Shown here: positions 10,177-19,314 of the stretch, piece by piece | Layout of the letters: each line of letters opens with the position of its first letter | Numbering within the stretch: position 1 is the stretch's first letter | Assembly: GCA_002067965.1 (NCBI GenBank) | Contig: MVRN01000004.1 | Coordinates: 1-64,000, forward strand | Reading direction: 5' to 3' | DNA: 64,000 nucleotides | DNA from: Pelotomaculum sp. PtaU1.Bin035 | Lineage (GTDB): Bacteria > Bacillota > Desulfotomaculia > Desulfotomaculales > Pelotomaculaceae | The notes under the pieces: generated by a model | Database searches by the model: none | The model's input: the letters and a program-made list of their open reading frames with translations, nothing else | What the model was told of the DNA's origin: nothing | Program-made: the position numbers and the translations under genes

Positions 10177-11244
10177 TCAGTCCGCCTGCTTCAGCCGCTC
10201 GGCCTGGTCGGTAGTAATCAGGGTATCGATAATCTCGAAAAGGTCGCCTTCCAGGACCCCGTCCAAACGGTGCAGGGTAAGGCCGACCCGGTGGTCGGTC
10301 ACCCGGTTTTGGGGGAAATTGTAGGTGCGGATCCGCTCGCTGCGGTCGCCCGTCCCGACCATCGACTTGCGGGTGCTGGCCATCTTTTGCAAGTGTTCTG
10401 ACTCGGCGCGGTCAAGCAGGCGCGCCATCAACACTTTCATCGCCTTATCCTTGTTTTTATGCTGTGATTTTTCATCCTGCATAGAAACGACCATCCCTGT
10501 GGGGATATGAGTGATCCGCACGGCGGACTGGGTTGTGTTCACCGACTGGCCGCCGTGGCCGGAAGCGCAGAACACATCAATACGCAGGTCGTTCTGGCTG
10601 ATCTCGACGTCCACCTCTTCGGCCTCCGGCAGCACCGCCACCGTTGCCGCCGAAGTGTGGATCCGCCCTCCGGACTCGGTAGTGGGGATCCGCTGCACCC
10701 GGTGCGCGCCGCTCTCGAATTTTAAACGGCTGTACGCTCCCCGCCCTTCAATGAGAAAAATTATTTCTTTAAACCCGCCGATATCGGTATAATTGGCGCC
10801 CAGCACTTCAGTTTTCCAGCCCTGCCGCTCCGCAAAGCGGGAATACATCCGGAACAGGTCCGCCGCGAACAGCGCCGCCTCTTCCCCGCCGGTACCGGCG
10901 CGGATTTCCACTATCACGTTTTTTTCATCATTCGGATCCTTGGGCAGCAGGAGCAGTTTTAGCTTCAGCTCCAGTTCCGATTTTTTCTTGACCAACTCAT
11001 CAAGCTCCGCCTGGGCCATCTCGCGCATTTCCCCGTCCGGCTCTTCGTTCAGGAGTTCTTTTGCCTCTTGAATTTCCTTGGCCGTCTTTTTGTAATCCCT
11101 GTACGCGCTTACCACGCCGGCCAATTCGGAATGCGTCTTTACATATTGCTGCCACCGGCCGAGGTCGGCGATTATTTCCGGGTCGGCAATCAAGTTGCCC
11201 AGCTCTTCGTACTTTTCCTCCAGAGCCGCCAATTTATCCAACAT
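10177..11244 (-). CDS. prfA: Peptide chain release factor 1
   Basis: Recognises UAA and UAG and triggers peptide release. It has 355 residues, the usual length. The stop-codon tripeptide PxT appears as PTT in [15 protein letters not shown], and the peptidyl-transferase motif is [18 protein letters not shown] near residues 226-243. The N-terminal domain is a charged coiled coil (to about residue 100). A GGTAGGTGA site precedes the ATG. Only 2 bp separate it from the DUF1385 gene upstream, and prmC follows. Confidence 0.97.
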   Translation of the reverse strand: MLDKLAALEEKYEELGNLIADPEIIADLGRWQQYVKTHSELAGVVSAYRDYKKTAKEIQEAKELLNEEPDGEMREMAQAELDELVKKKSELELKLKLLLLPKDPNDEKNVIVEIRAGTGGEEAALFAADLFRMYSRFAERQGWKTEVLGANYTDIGGFKEIIFLIEGRGAYSRLKFESGAHRVQRIPTTESGGRIHTSAATVAVLPEAEEVDVEISQNDLRIDVFCASGHGGQSVNTTQSAVRITHIPTGMVVSMQDEKSQHKNKDKAMKVLMARLLDRAESEHLQKMASTRKSMVGTGDRSERIRTYNFPQNRVTDHRVGLTLHRLDGVLEGDLFEIIDTLITTDQAERLKQAD

Positions 11245-11246
11245 TC

Positions 11247-12113
11247 CTAGTCACCTACCTTTAGCACCGCCCCAAAGGCAGTAATAGCAACTTCCACCTG
11301 ACTGTCATCCGGCGGGCCGGTCGTTAATTTCTGAAGCCACAGCCCGGGCGCGATTAGGAGGCGGCACCAGGGAACAGCGGCGTGTTTTCCCGACAGCTTT
11401 AAAAATTCATAGGAAATCCCCGCGACCACGGGCAACAGCAGCACTCTGGAGAGAATCCTCCACCACAGGACCTGTTTGCCCAGCAGGGAAAACAGCAGAA
11501 TGCTGATCACCAGCACGATAAGAATAAAACTCGTGCCGCACCGGGGGTGCAATGTGGAGTACCTCTGCACCCGCCTTACGGACAGTTCTTCTCCCGCCTC
11601 GTAGGCGTTTATTACCTTATGTTCGGCGCCGTGGTACTGAAAAACCCGCTTGATATCTTCCAGCCGGCCGATGGCAACCACGTACGCCAGGAAGATCACG
11701 ATCCGGAAGACCCCTTCAATCATGTTCTGCACCAAGCTGCCCGGAGCGACCTTACTCAGCAAATGAGCCAGGGCCGCCGGCAGCACGGCAAAAACAAGAA
11801 TAGCCAGCGCCAGCGCGATACCGGTGGTGAACACAATTTCTTTAGCCGTCAATTCCTCCTCTTCGCCGGTGGCCTGGTTCGCCGAGTAGGTCAGCGCGTC
11901 CAGCCCCAACACGAGGGATTCGATCAGTATTACTACCCCGCGCACCAGCGGCCATTTTAAAACCGGCACCCGCTTGGTCAGCGAACCCGCCGGCTTTTGA
12001 TCCACCGCAATCGTCCGGTCCGGCCGGCGCACGGCAACAGCGCGGGTATCCGGCCCGCGCATCATTACTCCTTCGATTACCGCCTGGCCTCCATACTGGT
12101 ATTTATCTCCCAA
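11247..12113 (-). CDS. DUF1385 membrane protein (YqhQ family)
   Basis: Conserved Firmicutes membrane protein of unknown function. The family signature [17 protein letters not shown] lies at the N-terminus, and a polar middle region has [13 protein letters not shown] and LHPRCGTSF. Four to five hydrophobic segments lie at about 45-75, 90-120, 130-155 and 205-245. I take the TTG at 12113 ([12 protein letters not shown]) as start because AAGAGGTGG lies 6 nt before it. The open frame extends 15 codons further to another TTG at 12158 without a matching site. It sits between rpmE and prfA. Confidence 0.88.
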   Translation of the reverse strand: MGDKYQYGGQAVIEGVMMRGPDTRAVAVRRPDRTIAVDQKPAGSLTKRVPVLKWPLVRGVVILIESLVLGLDALTYSANQATGEEEELTAKEIVFTTGIALALAILVFAVLPAALAHLLSKVAPGSLVQNMIEGVFRIVIFLAYVVAIGRLEDIKRVFQYHGAEHKVINAYEAGEELSVRRVQRYSTLHPRCGTSFILIVLVISILLFSLLGKQVLWWRILSRVLLLPVVAGISYEFLKLSGKHAAVPWCRLLIAPGLWLQKLTTGPPDDSQVEVAITAFGAVLKVGD

Positions 12114-12280
12114 AAAATCCACCTCTTTTAACAACAGCCGTGCAATCACGCAAGGCAATTTCCCTCAAAAGGCAAGTAGTTAAAGCTTACCCCGGGGAAG
12201 CGCCGTGTTATTTACGCCCCGGGTTCAAGTAAACTGTTATCAAATCAGAAATAGCAGAGCGCCCGCCCTGCTACCTGTCC

Positions 12281-12484
12281 TTACTTGGTTAAGCCGTATT
12301 TTTTACGGAAGCGTTCGGCTCTTCCGCCGGTCTCTATGGTACGTTGAGATCCGGTGTAAAAGGGGTGGCATTTGGAGCAAATTTCCACGCGCAGGTCCTT
12401 CTTGGTGGAACCGGTTTCAAATGTCTCACCGCAAACGCAGGTTACTTTGGCCTTCCCATATTGGGGATGTATAGCTTCTTTCAT
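12281..12484 (-). CDS. rpmE: Ribosomal protein L31, zinc-binding form
   Basis: Large-subunit protein bL31, 67 residues from [20 protein letters not shown]. It is the C+ form: CVCG near residue 16 and [10 protein letters not shown] near residue 37 supply four cysteines for a zinc ion. The ATG at 12484 has AGAGGTG 7 nt upstream; the GTG three codons earlier overlaps that site. It follows the radical SAM gene by about 90 bp and appears to have its own promoter. Confidence 0.96.
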   Translation of the reverse strand: MKEAIHPQYGKAKVTCVCGETFETGSTKKDLRVEICSKCHPFYTGSQRTIETGGRAERFRKKYGLTK

Positions 12485-12534
12485 TGGGTTCACCTCTTTT
12501 CATAAATGAAACAACCCTGTAAACACACGTGTAT

Positions 12535-12563
12535 ATTTTATCATACCGGACAGCCGGCTGCAA
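12535..12563 (-). promoter_or_regulatory. Candidate sigma-A promoter for rpmE
   Basis: On the minus strand TTGCAG (12563-12558) and TAAAAT (12540-12535) are separated by exactly 17 bp and lie about 50 bp before the rpmE ATG. Both boxes differ from consensus at one or two positions. The site is just downstream of the radical SAM stop codon at 12574, so rpmE can be expressed separately. Confidence 0.5.
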
Positions 12564-12573
12564 GAAGAACCTC

Positions 12574-13857
12574 TCACCTTACCGGGCGGCTGAAGCTCCC
12601 CACGTCCAGTCCCGGCACTTCTTTCAGCGCTTTAATCAGACCCGGTATGCCGATAGCCTCTCCTTTTCCGTCCGGCAAATGTTGAAACAATAAATCCGGG
12701 TCAATGTTCAGGTTGCGCAGTTGCACCAGGTTCACACCGGTTTCTTTTATAAGTTCAACCAAAGCTTTCACTTCATCCTCCCGGTCGGTCAGGCCGGGAT
12801 AAACCAGCAGGTTCAGCGAGGTGTACACACCGGACGAGACTGCCGTCCCGAGCGAGCGCCGGACGTCGGCCAAGCTGTACCCCCGCGGGCGGTAGTAGGC
12901 GTCATAGGTGTCTTCACGCGCGCTGATCAGACTAACCCTGATGGCGTCCAGTCCGGCCCGGCAAATATCCCTCACACCCGCGGCATAGCCGCCGTTGCTG
13001 TTCATATTTATTGTTCCGAGGCTGGTTGACTCGCGGGCCAACCCGATTGCTCTCACGACGGTACCGGCGGCCAGCGCCGGCTCTCCTTCACAGCCCTGCC
13101 CGAAACTAATAATGGCGCCCTCCCCGCTGCTCAAGTGGAGGGCCGCCACGTCCGCCACTTCGGCGGCGGCCGGGCTAAACCCGATCCGCGATTGCGGCGG
13201 CGGGCAGCACTCAGCCGGCTGGAGCGATATGCAGCCCAGGCAATTGGCGTTGCAAGCGGGGGAGACCGGTACCCCTCCCTCCCAGCGGCCGTAGAAAATA
13301 TTTTGAGCGGTGAAGCACCGGTACTCCAGGGCGCAATGAGCTAACTGGCCAAGAACGGGGTTGTGTGGAAACAACGCCAGTTTTTCCCGCACTCGCACGG
13401 GCAGGTCAGGCGTATTGTAGCGGGATGGGTCCCAGCGGTCCGGCTCATCGGTGAGCCGTGCCGCCGCGTACAATTCGCCGTCCCGGCAAGCCACGGCAGT
13501 GTATCCAAGCAAGGGCAGCGGTTTCTCCTTCCCGCTTCTCGTATAGGAAGGCAACAGGGTACGGGTATAACCCTGGGGGAGAAGCGCCCCGACCGCCCAC
13601 GACCGCCCCCCGGCCCATGGGTTGTTTTCAAGCGCCGTAAAACGGCCGGCACGGGTCATCCCTACCGGCGTCCCGCCGGGCACCAGGACCAGGGAGGCCC
13701 CCGCCGGCAGTTTAACCAGGTCCTCTCCGGCCAGTTCGACAAAACGGCCGCCGGTCCGGCCGGTGGCGAGCAAGGTGCGGTGGTCGTAAAGCTGTCCGTC
13801 ATCCCCGGCAAAAAGCAAGCGGTACAAATGCGCACTCCCCCGGAACTTATTGTTCAT
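12574..13857 (-). CDS. Radical SAM protein of unknown function
   Basis: A 427-residue protein with the radical SAM cluster motif CX3CX2C at Cys202, 206 and 209 (SPACNANCLGCIS), unusually far from the N-terminus. The first 200 residues form a separate domain I do not recognise, containing a Cys pair (HCALEYRCF) shortly before the cluster site. The following barrel has TINMNSNGGYAAGV and DAIRVSLISAREDTYDAYYR, typical of a SAM/substrate barrel. No substrate can be named. The ATG at 13857 has almost no ribosome site; TTG at codon 11 has GGGGGAG 9 nt before it and may be the real start. Neighbours are a LysM-M23 peptidase upstream and rpmE downstream, with no obvious partner peptide. Confidence 0.85.
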   Translation of the reverse strand: MNNKFRGSAHLYRLLFAGDDGQLYDHRTLLATGRTGGRFVELAGEDLVKLPAGASLVLVPGGTPVGMTRAGRFTALENNPWAGGRSWAVGALLPQGYTRTLLPSYTRSGKEKPLPLLGYTAVACRDGELYAAARLTDEPDRWDPSRYNTPDLPVRVREKLALFPHNPVLGQLAHCALEYRCFTAQNIFYGRWEGGVPVSPACNANCLGCISLQPAECCPPPQSRIGFSPAAAEVADVAALHLSSGEGAIISFGQGCEGEPALAAGTVVRAIGLARESTSLGTINMNSNGGYAAGVRDICRAGLDAIRVSLISAREDTYDAYYRPRGYSLADVRRSLGTAVSSGVYTSLNLLVYPGLTDREDEVKALVELIKETGVNLVQLRNLNIDPDLLFQHLPDGKGEAIGIPGLIKALKEVPGLDVGSFSRPVR

Positions 13858-13905
13858 AAAAAACCATTTTAAGCAAAAGCCTTCACAGCTTCCCGGCCTC
13901 TAAAA

Positions 13906-13914
13906 TTATTATAC
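13906..13914 (-). promoter_or_regulatory. Extended -10 promoter candidate for the radical SAM gene
   Basis: The minus strand reads TGGTATAAT, an extended -10 (TGnTATAAT), about 50 bp before the radical SAM start. No recognisable -35 is present at the usual distance, which extended -10 promoters can tolerate. Confidence 0.4.
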
Positions 13915-13937
13915 CACAGCCCGCGGGAAACCGGGCA

Positions 13938-13960
13938 GGGGCAAGCTTGGGGCTTGCCCC
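13938..13960. other. Stem-loop after the LysM-M23 gene
   Basis: Perfect 8 bp arms GGGGCAAG (13938-13945) and CTTGCCCC (13953-13960) with a 7-nt loop lie about 25 bp after the minus-strand stop of the peptidase gene. The minus strand lacks a U-run after the stem, so if it ends transcription it is not a standard intrinsic terminator. Confidence 0.45.
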
Positions 13961-13985
13961 TTAATTTATTATCCAATGATGATGT

Positions 13986-14849
13986 CTAACCGTAATAGCT
14001 CTCCCGCTTCAGGAAAGTCAGCGGGTCGAGCGGGACGCCGTTTTGCAGCACTTCCAGGTGCAGGTGCGGCCCGGTGGAATGGCCGGTGTTGCCGGACAGG
14101 GCTATCACCGTGTCAGTGTTGACAGCATCTCCCTCAGTTACAAGCACCTTTGAGCAGTGGGCGTACAATGTGCTCGTCCCGCCGCCGTGGTCAATAATTA
14201 CCGCCAGCCCGTAGGTCCCCCTGGGGCCGGCAAAGGCCACCTTGCCGGGCGCCGCCGGCCGGATTGGCGTACCTTCCACGGCCGCGATGTCGATACCTTC
14301 ATGACGGCCGCCGTCTCTTAAACCGAAAGGAGAAGTAATTTCCCCGGCCAGCGGCCAGGCCAACTGCCTGATCGCCGGGCCAATGGCGGGCAGCGCATCT
14401 TCAAGGCCGGTGACACCGCGCGGGATCAGCAACTGCCGGCCGGCAATGATGTTATTGATATCGGCCAGCCCGTTCCTGGACGCGATAACACCCGCGTCCA
14501 CCCGGTACATCATGGCGATTTCCGACAGTGTTTCCCCCGGCTGGACCAGGTGGGCGGCACAGTCCGCCGGCACCTTTAAAAGTTGGCCGGCGCGGATGTT
14601 GTCCCTGTCGGCCAGGCCGTTTACCGCCACAAGGGTTTCAATTGACACCCCGCTTCTCCCGGCGATATCCGAAAGTGTGTCACCGGATTTTACCTCATAT
14701 AAATTATGAGGCGCGGCTGCCACGGCGGCCGGCGGCGCTTCGTACGGCGCGCTCTCAAGAACGCGCTCGTCAAGGCGCGCGACAGCCGGGACGGCAGCCC
14801 ACAGTACGGCTAGCACCGATAAAATTACTGCAAATGTCTTTGGTTTCAT
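13986..14849 (-). CDS. Exported LysM-M23 peptidoglycan endopeptidase
   Basis: Predicted secreted cell-wall hydrolase of 287 residues from MKPKTFAVILSVLAVLWAA, a signal peptide probably cut near AVA-R. Two LysM modules follow (about residues 50-92, YEVKSGDTLSDIA; and 98-143, HLVQPGETLSEIA), then an M23 metallopeptidase domain. Its zinc ligands appear as HEGIDIAA (HxxxD) and HLHLE. The ATG at 14849 has AAAGAGGTG 5 nt upstream. It sits between rho and the radical SAM gene. The overall form resembles SpoIIQ or NlpD-like enzymes, but sporulation use is only a guess. Confidence 0.92.
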   Translation of the reverse strand: MKPKTFAVILSVLAVLWAAVPAVARLDERVLESAPYEAPPAAVAAAPHNLYEVKSGDTLSDIAGRSGVSIETLVAVNGLADRDNIRAGQLLKVPADCAAHLVQPGETLSEIAMMYRVDAGVIASRNGLADINNIIAGRQLLIPRGVTGLEDALPAIGPAIRQLAWPLAGEITSPFGLRDGGRHEGIDIAAVEGTPIRPAAPGKVAFAGPRGTYGLAVIIDHGGGTSTLYAHCSKVLVTEGDAVNTDTVIALSGNTGHSTGPHLHLEVLQNGVPLDPLTFLKRESYYG

Positions 14850-14921
14850 AAAAACACCTCTTTCAAAGCAAATCAATGGGTAGTTTTGCCTGAAAGGGTG
14901 AATTTTATACCTGTCCCAACT

Positions 14922-16232
14922 TCAGGTGTTGCACACGTTTTTGCGGGAGGGTTCGGCCCGCCCGGCGGCGGCTTCGGCCCGCCGCAGGTAGTGGAAGGCG
15001 TGAAGCAGGTCGTGGTTGTTTTTGGTCCTCTTTATTTGCTCGAGCATCATTTCCATAGCTTCCAGCGGACTCGCGCCGTTGGCAGCCTTGCGAAATTGCC
15101 AGATCATTTCCAGCTCGTCCTTCGACAGCAGCAGTTCTTCCTTGCGGGTACCTGAACGCTGGACGTCAATCGCCGGGAAAACTCTTCTTTCCGCGAGGCG
15201 CCTGTCCAGGATTAATTCCATATTGCCGGTCCCTTTAAATTCTTCGAAAATCACGTCGTCCATCCGGCTGCCCGTTTCAATCAGGGCGGTTGCCATAATG
15301 GTCAAGCTGCCGCCCTCTTCAATATTGCGCGCCGCTCCGAAAAATCGCTTCGGCTTATGCAGAGCGGCGGGGTCCACCCCGCCGGACAGGGTGCGCCCGC
15401 TGGGCGGCACCACCAGGTTGTGGGCGCGTGCAAGCCGGGTGATGCTGTCAAGCAGGATCACTACGTCGTACTTGTGCTCCACCAGCCGTTTCGCCCGTTC
15501 CAGGACCATGTCCGCCACTTTGACATGGTTTTCAGGGGGCTCATCAAAAGTGGAGCTTACCACTTCGCCGTTTACAGAACGCTCAATGTCGGTGACTTCT
15601 TCCGGCCGTTCATCAATTAATAACACCATCAAGACAACTTCCGGATGGTTCCTGGTAATGCTGTTGGCGATTTCTTTAAGAAGAATGGTCTTACCTGCTT
15701 TGGGCGGGGATACAATCAGGCCGCGTTGGCCTTTACCGATAGGAGAAATAAGGTCAATGATGCGGGTGGAGGGCTTATCCGGATATGTTTCCAGTGTGAT
15801 GCGCTCCATGGGGTAGAGGGGGGTCAACCCGTCAAAATGCAACCTCTCCCCGGACTGCTCCGGATCTATACCGTTTACCTGCTCTACTCTCAGAAGGGCG
15901 TAATACCTCTCGCTTTCTTTGGGCTTGCGCACCTGGCCGGCCACCATGTCGCCGGTCCGCAAGTCAAAACGTCTGATCTGGGAAGCGGATACATAAATAT
16001 CGTCGTGGCTTGGCAAGTACTGCAGCGGCCTGAGAAAGCCATAACCGTCAGGCAGTATTTCCAGCACTCCTTTTGCCAGCAATACGCCGTCTTTTTGGTT
16101 CTGGACCTTTAGAATTTCAAAAATCAATTCTTTTTTTCGCAATTTGTAATAAGCGGGTAAATCAAGGCCCTTAGCGATCTTGTAGAGTTCGACAATTGTC
16201 TTGTTCTCAAGGTCGGAATAATTCAATGGCAT
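14922..16232 (-). CDS. rho: Transcription termination factor Rho
   Basis: RNA-dependent hexameric helicase that ends transcription. The 436-residue protein has the N-terminal Rho_N helices (to about residue 48), a cold-shock RNA-binding domain with DGYGFLRP and [14 protein letters not shown], and the RecA-like motor with P-loop [11 protein letters not shown], Walker [17 protein letters not shown], the Q-loop region and the R-loop [21 protein letters not shown]. No insertion in the RNA-binding domain is seen. It lies downstream of fba-tal, the Bacillus arrangement. Confidence 0.97.
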   Translation of the reverse strand: MPLNYSDLENKTIVELYKIAKGLDLPAYYKLRKKELIFEILKVQNQKDGVLLAKGVLEILPDGYGFLRPLQYLPSHDDIYVSASQIRRFDLRTGDMVAGQVRKPKESERYYALLRVEQVNGIDPEQSGERLHFDGLTPLYPMERITLETYPDKPSTRIIDLISPIGKGQRGLIVSPPKAGKTILLKEIANSITRNHPEVVLMVLLIDERPEEVTDIERSVNGEVVSSTFDEPPENHVKVADMVLERAKRLVEHKYDVVILLDSITRLARAHNLVVPPSGRTLSGGVDPAALHKPKRFFGAARNIEEGGSLTIMATALIETGSRMDDVIFEEFKGTGNMELILDRRLAERRVFPAIDVQRSGTRKEELLLSKDELEMIWQFRKAANGASPLEAMEMMLEQIKRTKNNHDLLHAFHYLRRAEAAAGRAEPSRKNVCNT

Positions 16233-16311
16233 CCCTCCCGTAATGGGAAATCTTATATTTCAAGTCCATTATTTTTATAACCAGCGCGGGTGTATTTTAT
16301 TCGCTTTCGCG

Positions 16312-16788
16312 CTACCGCCTTCTTTCCAGCAGGTACCACAGCGATAAATACACGGTCACCCATGCCAGCGCTGCGTTTAACAGGCTCCCGATCAGGAACG
16401 GGTAGCCGTGCTCAACCAATTTCTTTAGAAAAACACTTAACAATGAATCGCCGGAAACAGCCACTTCCAACCCGGGCATATCCCCCAAAAGCACGTTTCC
16501 GGTAAATATATTCAAGGTATAGAAAAACGGAACCGCCAACTTAAAAAATACCACCGTGGCTACCGCCGCCACCGGGTTGCAGCGGGCAAGGCGGGCAGCC
16601 AAATAGGATAGCGGGATGCTGATCACCGGGATCGGGAGAAAATCAAAAGCGAAGCCCAGCGCCACTCCCTTGATTATTTTTTGAGGCGAATCCGGCAGTT
16701 CCTTCAATTTCCCGCAATATGTCTTCACACAGTCCGCAAGCCTGCAGGCAATTTTCTTTTTGCAATAAACTACCCCTTCAAAAAACAC
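16312..16788 (-). CDS. DUF2062 membrane protein
   Basis: A 158-residue membrane protein with the DUF2062 pattern: amphipathic N-terminus, SPQKIIKGVALGFAFDFLPI, then a hydrophobic hairpin (about 47-70), a membrane segment (78-97) and a last one (130-153). The role of this family is unknown; it is often annotated beside polysaccharide or glycosyltransferase genes, but here it sits between tal and rho. AAAGGGG precedes the ATG. Four cysteines near the N-terminus (residues 9-25) are unusual but not arranged as a recognised motif. Confidence 0.8.
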   Translation of the reverse strand: MFFEGVVYCKKKIACRLADCVKTYCGKLKELPDSPQKIIKGVALGFAFDFLPIPVISIPLSYLAARLARCNPVAAVATVVFFKLAVPFFYTLNIFTGNVLLGDMPGLEVAVSGDSLLSVFLKKLVEHGYPFLIGSLLNAALAWVTVYLSLWYLLERRR

Positions 16789-16831
16789 ATCAAGACCCCT
16801 TTGGATGGTGTTGAAAATCTACTATTTGTAT

Positions 16832-17479
16832 TTATTTGTCTTTTACCGTCTCCCAGTCTTCCAGGAATTTTTTGATACCGGCGTCGGTCAAGGGATGTTT
16901 GACCATCTGCATAATTACCTTGTAAGGCACTGTAGCGATGTGGGAGCCGGCCTTGGCGGCAGCGGTTACGTGTACCGGGTGGCGGATACTTGCGGCAATG
17001 ATTTCGGTTGATATTTCGTAACGGCCGAAAATCTCCACGATATCGCGAATCAATTCCATCCCGTCCTGGCTGATATCGTCCAATCGCCCTACAAACGGGC
17101 TTACATATGCAGCTCCGGCCCGGGCCGCCAGCAGGGCCTGGTTGGCGGTAAAGATCAGGGTCACGTTGGTGCGGACGCCCTTTTCAGCTAATATTTTTGT
17201 CGCTTTCAGCCCTTCCGCGGTCATGGGTATTTTCACCACTATATTTGGGTGGATCGCCGCCAATTCCAACGCCTCGCCAACCATGCCCCGCGCTTGCGCG
17301 CTGACCGCCTCGGCGCTGACCGGCCCGTCTACAATAGAGACGATTTCCTTGACCACTTCGGCAAAATTTCGCCCTTCCCTGGCGATTAAAGACGGGTTGG
17401 TAGTAACGCCGCAAATAACCCCAAGGGAATTAGCATCCCTGATTTCGTCCACATTCGCGGTATCGATGAAAAGCTTTAT
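16832..17479 (-). CDS. tal: Transaldolase, FSA/TalC-like, with apparent AUA start
   Basis: Class I aldolase-fold enzyme of the small transaldolase family (about 215 residues), linking pentose phosphates and glycolysis. Homology begins at [15 protein letters not shown] and includes [11 protein letters not shown], the Schiff-base Lys in [12 protein letters not shown], and [11 protein letters not shown]. The family start codon should stand before KLFID, where the sequence is ATA, 11 nt after AAAGGGG and 1 nt after the fba stop. No ATG, GTG or TTG lies closer than a TTG 13 codons upstream at 17518, inside fba. The coordinates given assume initiation at ATA. See findings. Confidence 0.88.
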   Translation of the reverse strand: MKLFIDTANVDEIRDANSLGVICGVTTNPSLIAREGRNFAEVVKEIVSIVDGPVSAEAVSAQARGMVGEALELAAIHPNIVVKIPMTAEGLKATKILAEKGVRTNVTLIFTANQALLAARAGAAYVSPFVGRLDDISQDGMELIRDIVEIFGRYEISTEIIAASIRHPVHVTAAAKAGSHIATVPYKVIMQMVKHPLTDAGIKKFLEDWETVKDK

Positions 17480-17480
17480 T

Positions 17481-18350
17481 TTAGATATCCCCTTTCTTCG
17501 CTTTATTCGCGCAGCCAAAAATCCGGATCTTTTCACGGATGACTTCGGTGGCGGCATCTCTGGCGGAAGCAAGAACTTTACGAGGATCGATCTCTCGCGG
17601 GTTGGATTCGAGCACTTTGCGGGCGGCAGCGGTAAATTTCTCACGGATGTCCGTATCGATATTAACCTTGCGCACTCCCAGGCGGATGGCTTCACGGACG
17701 GCTTCGTCCGGCAACCCGGAGGAGCCGTGCAGGACGATAGGTATTTTAACTATAGACTTAATCTTCTCCAGACGCGGAAAATCCAGCTCAGGCGTCCCTT
17801 TGTACCGGCCGTGAGCCGTACCGACAGCAACCGCCAGGGCGTCTACTCCGGTTTCACTCACAAAAACACCCGCTTCAGCGGGATCGGTAAAAAGCGCCTC
17901 CCGTTCGCTGACAGTAACGTCGTCTTCGGTACCACCGATCTTTCCCAATTCGGCTTCCACCGAAACCCCCACTGCCCGCGCCACATCAATCACGCGCCTG
18001 GTCAAAGCGATGTTCTCCGCCAGGGGCAGCTTGGACCCGTCGATCATTACCGATGAAAACCCGGCGCGGATACACCGCACCACCTGCTCAAAACTGGTGC
18101 CGTGATCCAGGTGGAGCGCCACCGGGACATTCGCCTGTTCCGCGGCCAACTTGGCCATCACCGCGATGTAATCAACTCCCGCGTACTTAATCGCTCCCTG
18201 GCTGGCCTGCATGATCACCGGGGCGTTTTCCGCCTCAGCCGCCGCAATAATAGCCTGCACGATCTCCATGTTGTTGCAGTTAAAAGCGCCAACGGCGTAG
18301 CCGCCGGCCTCGGCCAGCTTTAATAATTCATTAACGGGTACCAGGGACAC
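17481..18350 (-). CDS. fba: Class II fructose-bisphosphate aldolase
   Basis: Zinc-dependent glycolytic aldolase, 289 residues. Visible features are the N-terminal [24 protein letters not shown] with the catalytic Asp and a zinc His near residue 80, [13 protein letters not shown] with the next zinc His, [13 protein letters not shown] with the third, and [12 protein letters not shown] for phosphate binding. The C-terminus KAKKGDI overlaps the ribosome site of the transaldolase gene, so the two are probably coupled. Upstream is the six-Cys-pair protein instead of the spo0F often seen here. Confidence 0.97.
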   Translation of the reverse strand: MSLVPVNELLKLAEAGGYAVGAFNCNNMEIVQAIIAAAEAENAPVIMQASQGAIKYAGVDYIAVMAKLAAEQANVPVALHLDHGTSFEQVVRCIRAGFSSVMIDGSKLPLAENIALTRRVIDVARAVGVSVEAELGKIGGTEDDVTVSEREALFTDPAEAGVFVSETGVDALAVAVGTAHGRYKGTPELDFPRLEKIKSIVKIPIVLHGSSGLPDEAVREAIRLGVRKVNIDTDIREKFTAAARKVLESNPREIDPRKVLASARDAATEVIREKIRIFGCANKAKKGDI

Positions 18351-18405
18351 AATAATCCCCCTTCACTTTTGACTATTTATTCAGCATGGCCGGAGGAGGC
18401 TAAAT

Positions 18406-19086
18406 TTATGTCTTATTTCTCTTCTGGCGCGTCTTTTTCATCTTTCCGGCATTAACAAGGCTATCCAGGCAATTGAAGCCGTGCCGTACCAATTCAATAG
18501 AATCAACTTGCCGGATAACACTCAAGTCTTCGTCTGTCTCGGCGTAGATAATGTTGATGCTGTCACAGTTTTTGCAGTGCAATTCCAGCCTGTCGGGAAA
18601 TATATCAACCTCAATCTTATAATTGCCGCACTGGCAGCACAACCCGCCTTCATCAACGATATCGTGCAGGCAATTCAACACTTCGTACATTATTCCCGGG
18701 TTGTGGAAGTAACTGTCACTGACAAACTTGCCGGCCATATTTCCCATTTTCTGCCCGCGCATTATGACCATTTCATCAATTTTCGAGGCGGGGCCGATAT
18801 TAGCCAACTCCAAGCCGGTTTCCTGGCAAGAGATGCAGGTTATCTCCCCGGACCATAACGCTTTTCCGGAAATCTCACGCGAATGTCTTGTCTCGCAAAC
18901 CACGCAGTGAAATTTCAACAAATAGCCGGACAGTTTTTTTATAACCTCAAGCATGGCGGCACCGCAGGAGCATTTGACAAGGACAGCTCTACCCCCGGGG
19001 AAGGCAAACCTGGAAAAGCCATGGACGTCCATTTTTCCACATTCGGGGCAACGCATGGCCAGCACGGCGTCTGTGGCTATTAGCAT
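18406..19086 (-). CDS. Unknown protein with six Cys-pair (zinc-ribbon-like) motifs
   Basis: A 226-residue protein I do not recognise. From the ATG at 19086 (CAGGGAGGG 8 nt upstream) it shows six Cys pairs: CPEC, CSC, CVVC, CISC, CCQC (CxxC within it) and CKNC. They fall as three successive couples, compatible with three zinc ribbons. Between the second and third lies a helical segment of about 60 residues with ASKIDEMVIMRGQKMG. The C-terminus is very basic (KMKKTRQKRNKT). No membrane or signal segment follows the chosen start. Nucleic-acid or protein binding is possible but unproven. Confidence 0.8.
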   Translation of the reverse strand: MLIATDAVLAMRCPECGKMDVHGFSRFAFPGGRAVLVKCSCGAAMLEVIKKLSGYLLKFHCVVCETRHSREISGKALWSGEITCISCQETGLELANIGPASKIDEMVIMRGQKMGNMAGKFVSDSYFHNPGIMYEVLNCLHDIVDEGGLCCQCGNYKIEVDIFPDRLELHCKNCDSINIIYAETDEDLSVIRQVDSIELVRHGFNCLDSLVNAGKMKKTRQKRNKT

Positions 19087-19314
19087 TGCAGAAACCCTCC
19101 CTGAAACAAACAATGTTAAGACCTTGCTTAGATAATCTATATATAGCAATTCGACACCAGGAATAAAACTCCTCTTTACAACAGGGTAAAATAGCCCCTT
19201 GCCATATGAGAAATATTAATTGCGAAAATAAAGCTTGCTCATACTATTTAAGTCCGGCGTGGCGCTTGCGCCGTATACATCCCTCCGGGGCATGAACTAT
19301 ATGCGAGTGAAGTA

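Noticed and set aside
12192-12230. CCCGGGG/CCCCGGG stem after rpmE as an intrinsic terminator
   Set aside because: The loop is long (about 20 nt) and no U-run follows, so it cannot be called with confidence.
15016-15816. Plus-strand frame of 266 codons opposite rho
   Set aside because: Low-complexity Ser/Arg-rich complement of rho codons.
17142-18056. Long plus-strand frame (304 codons) opposite tal and fba
   Set aside because: Antisense to two well-supported enzymes; its residues are a complement of their codons and no ribosome site or family pattern is seen.
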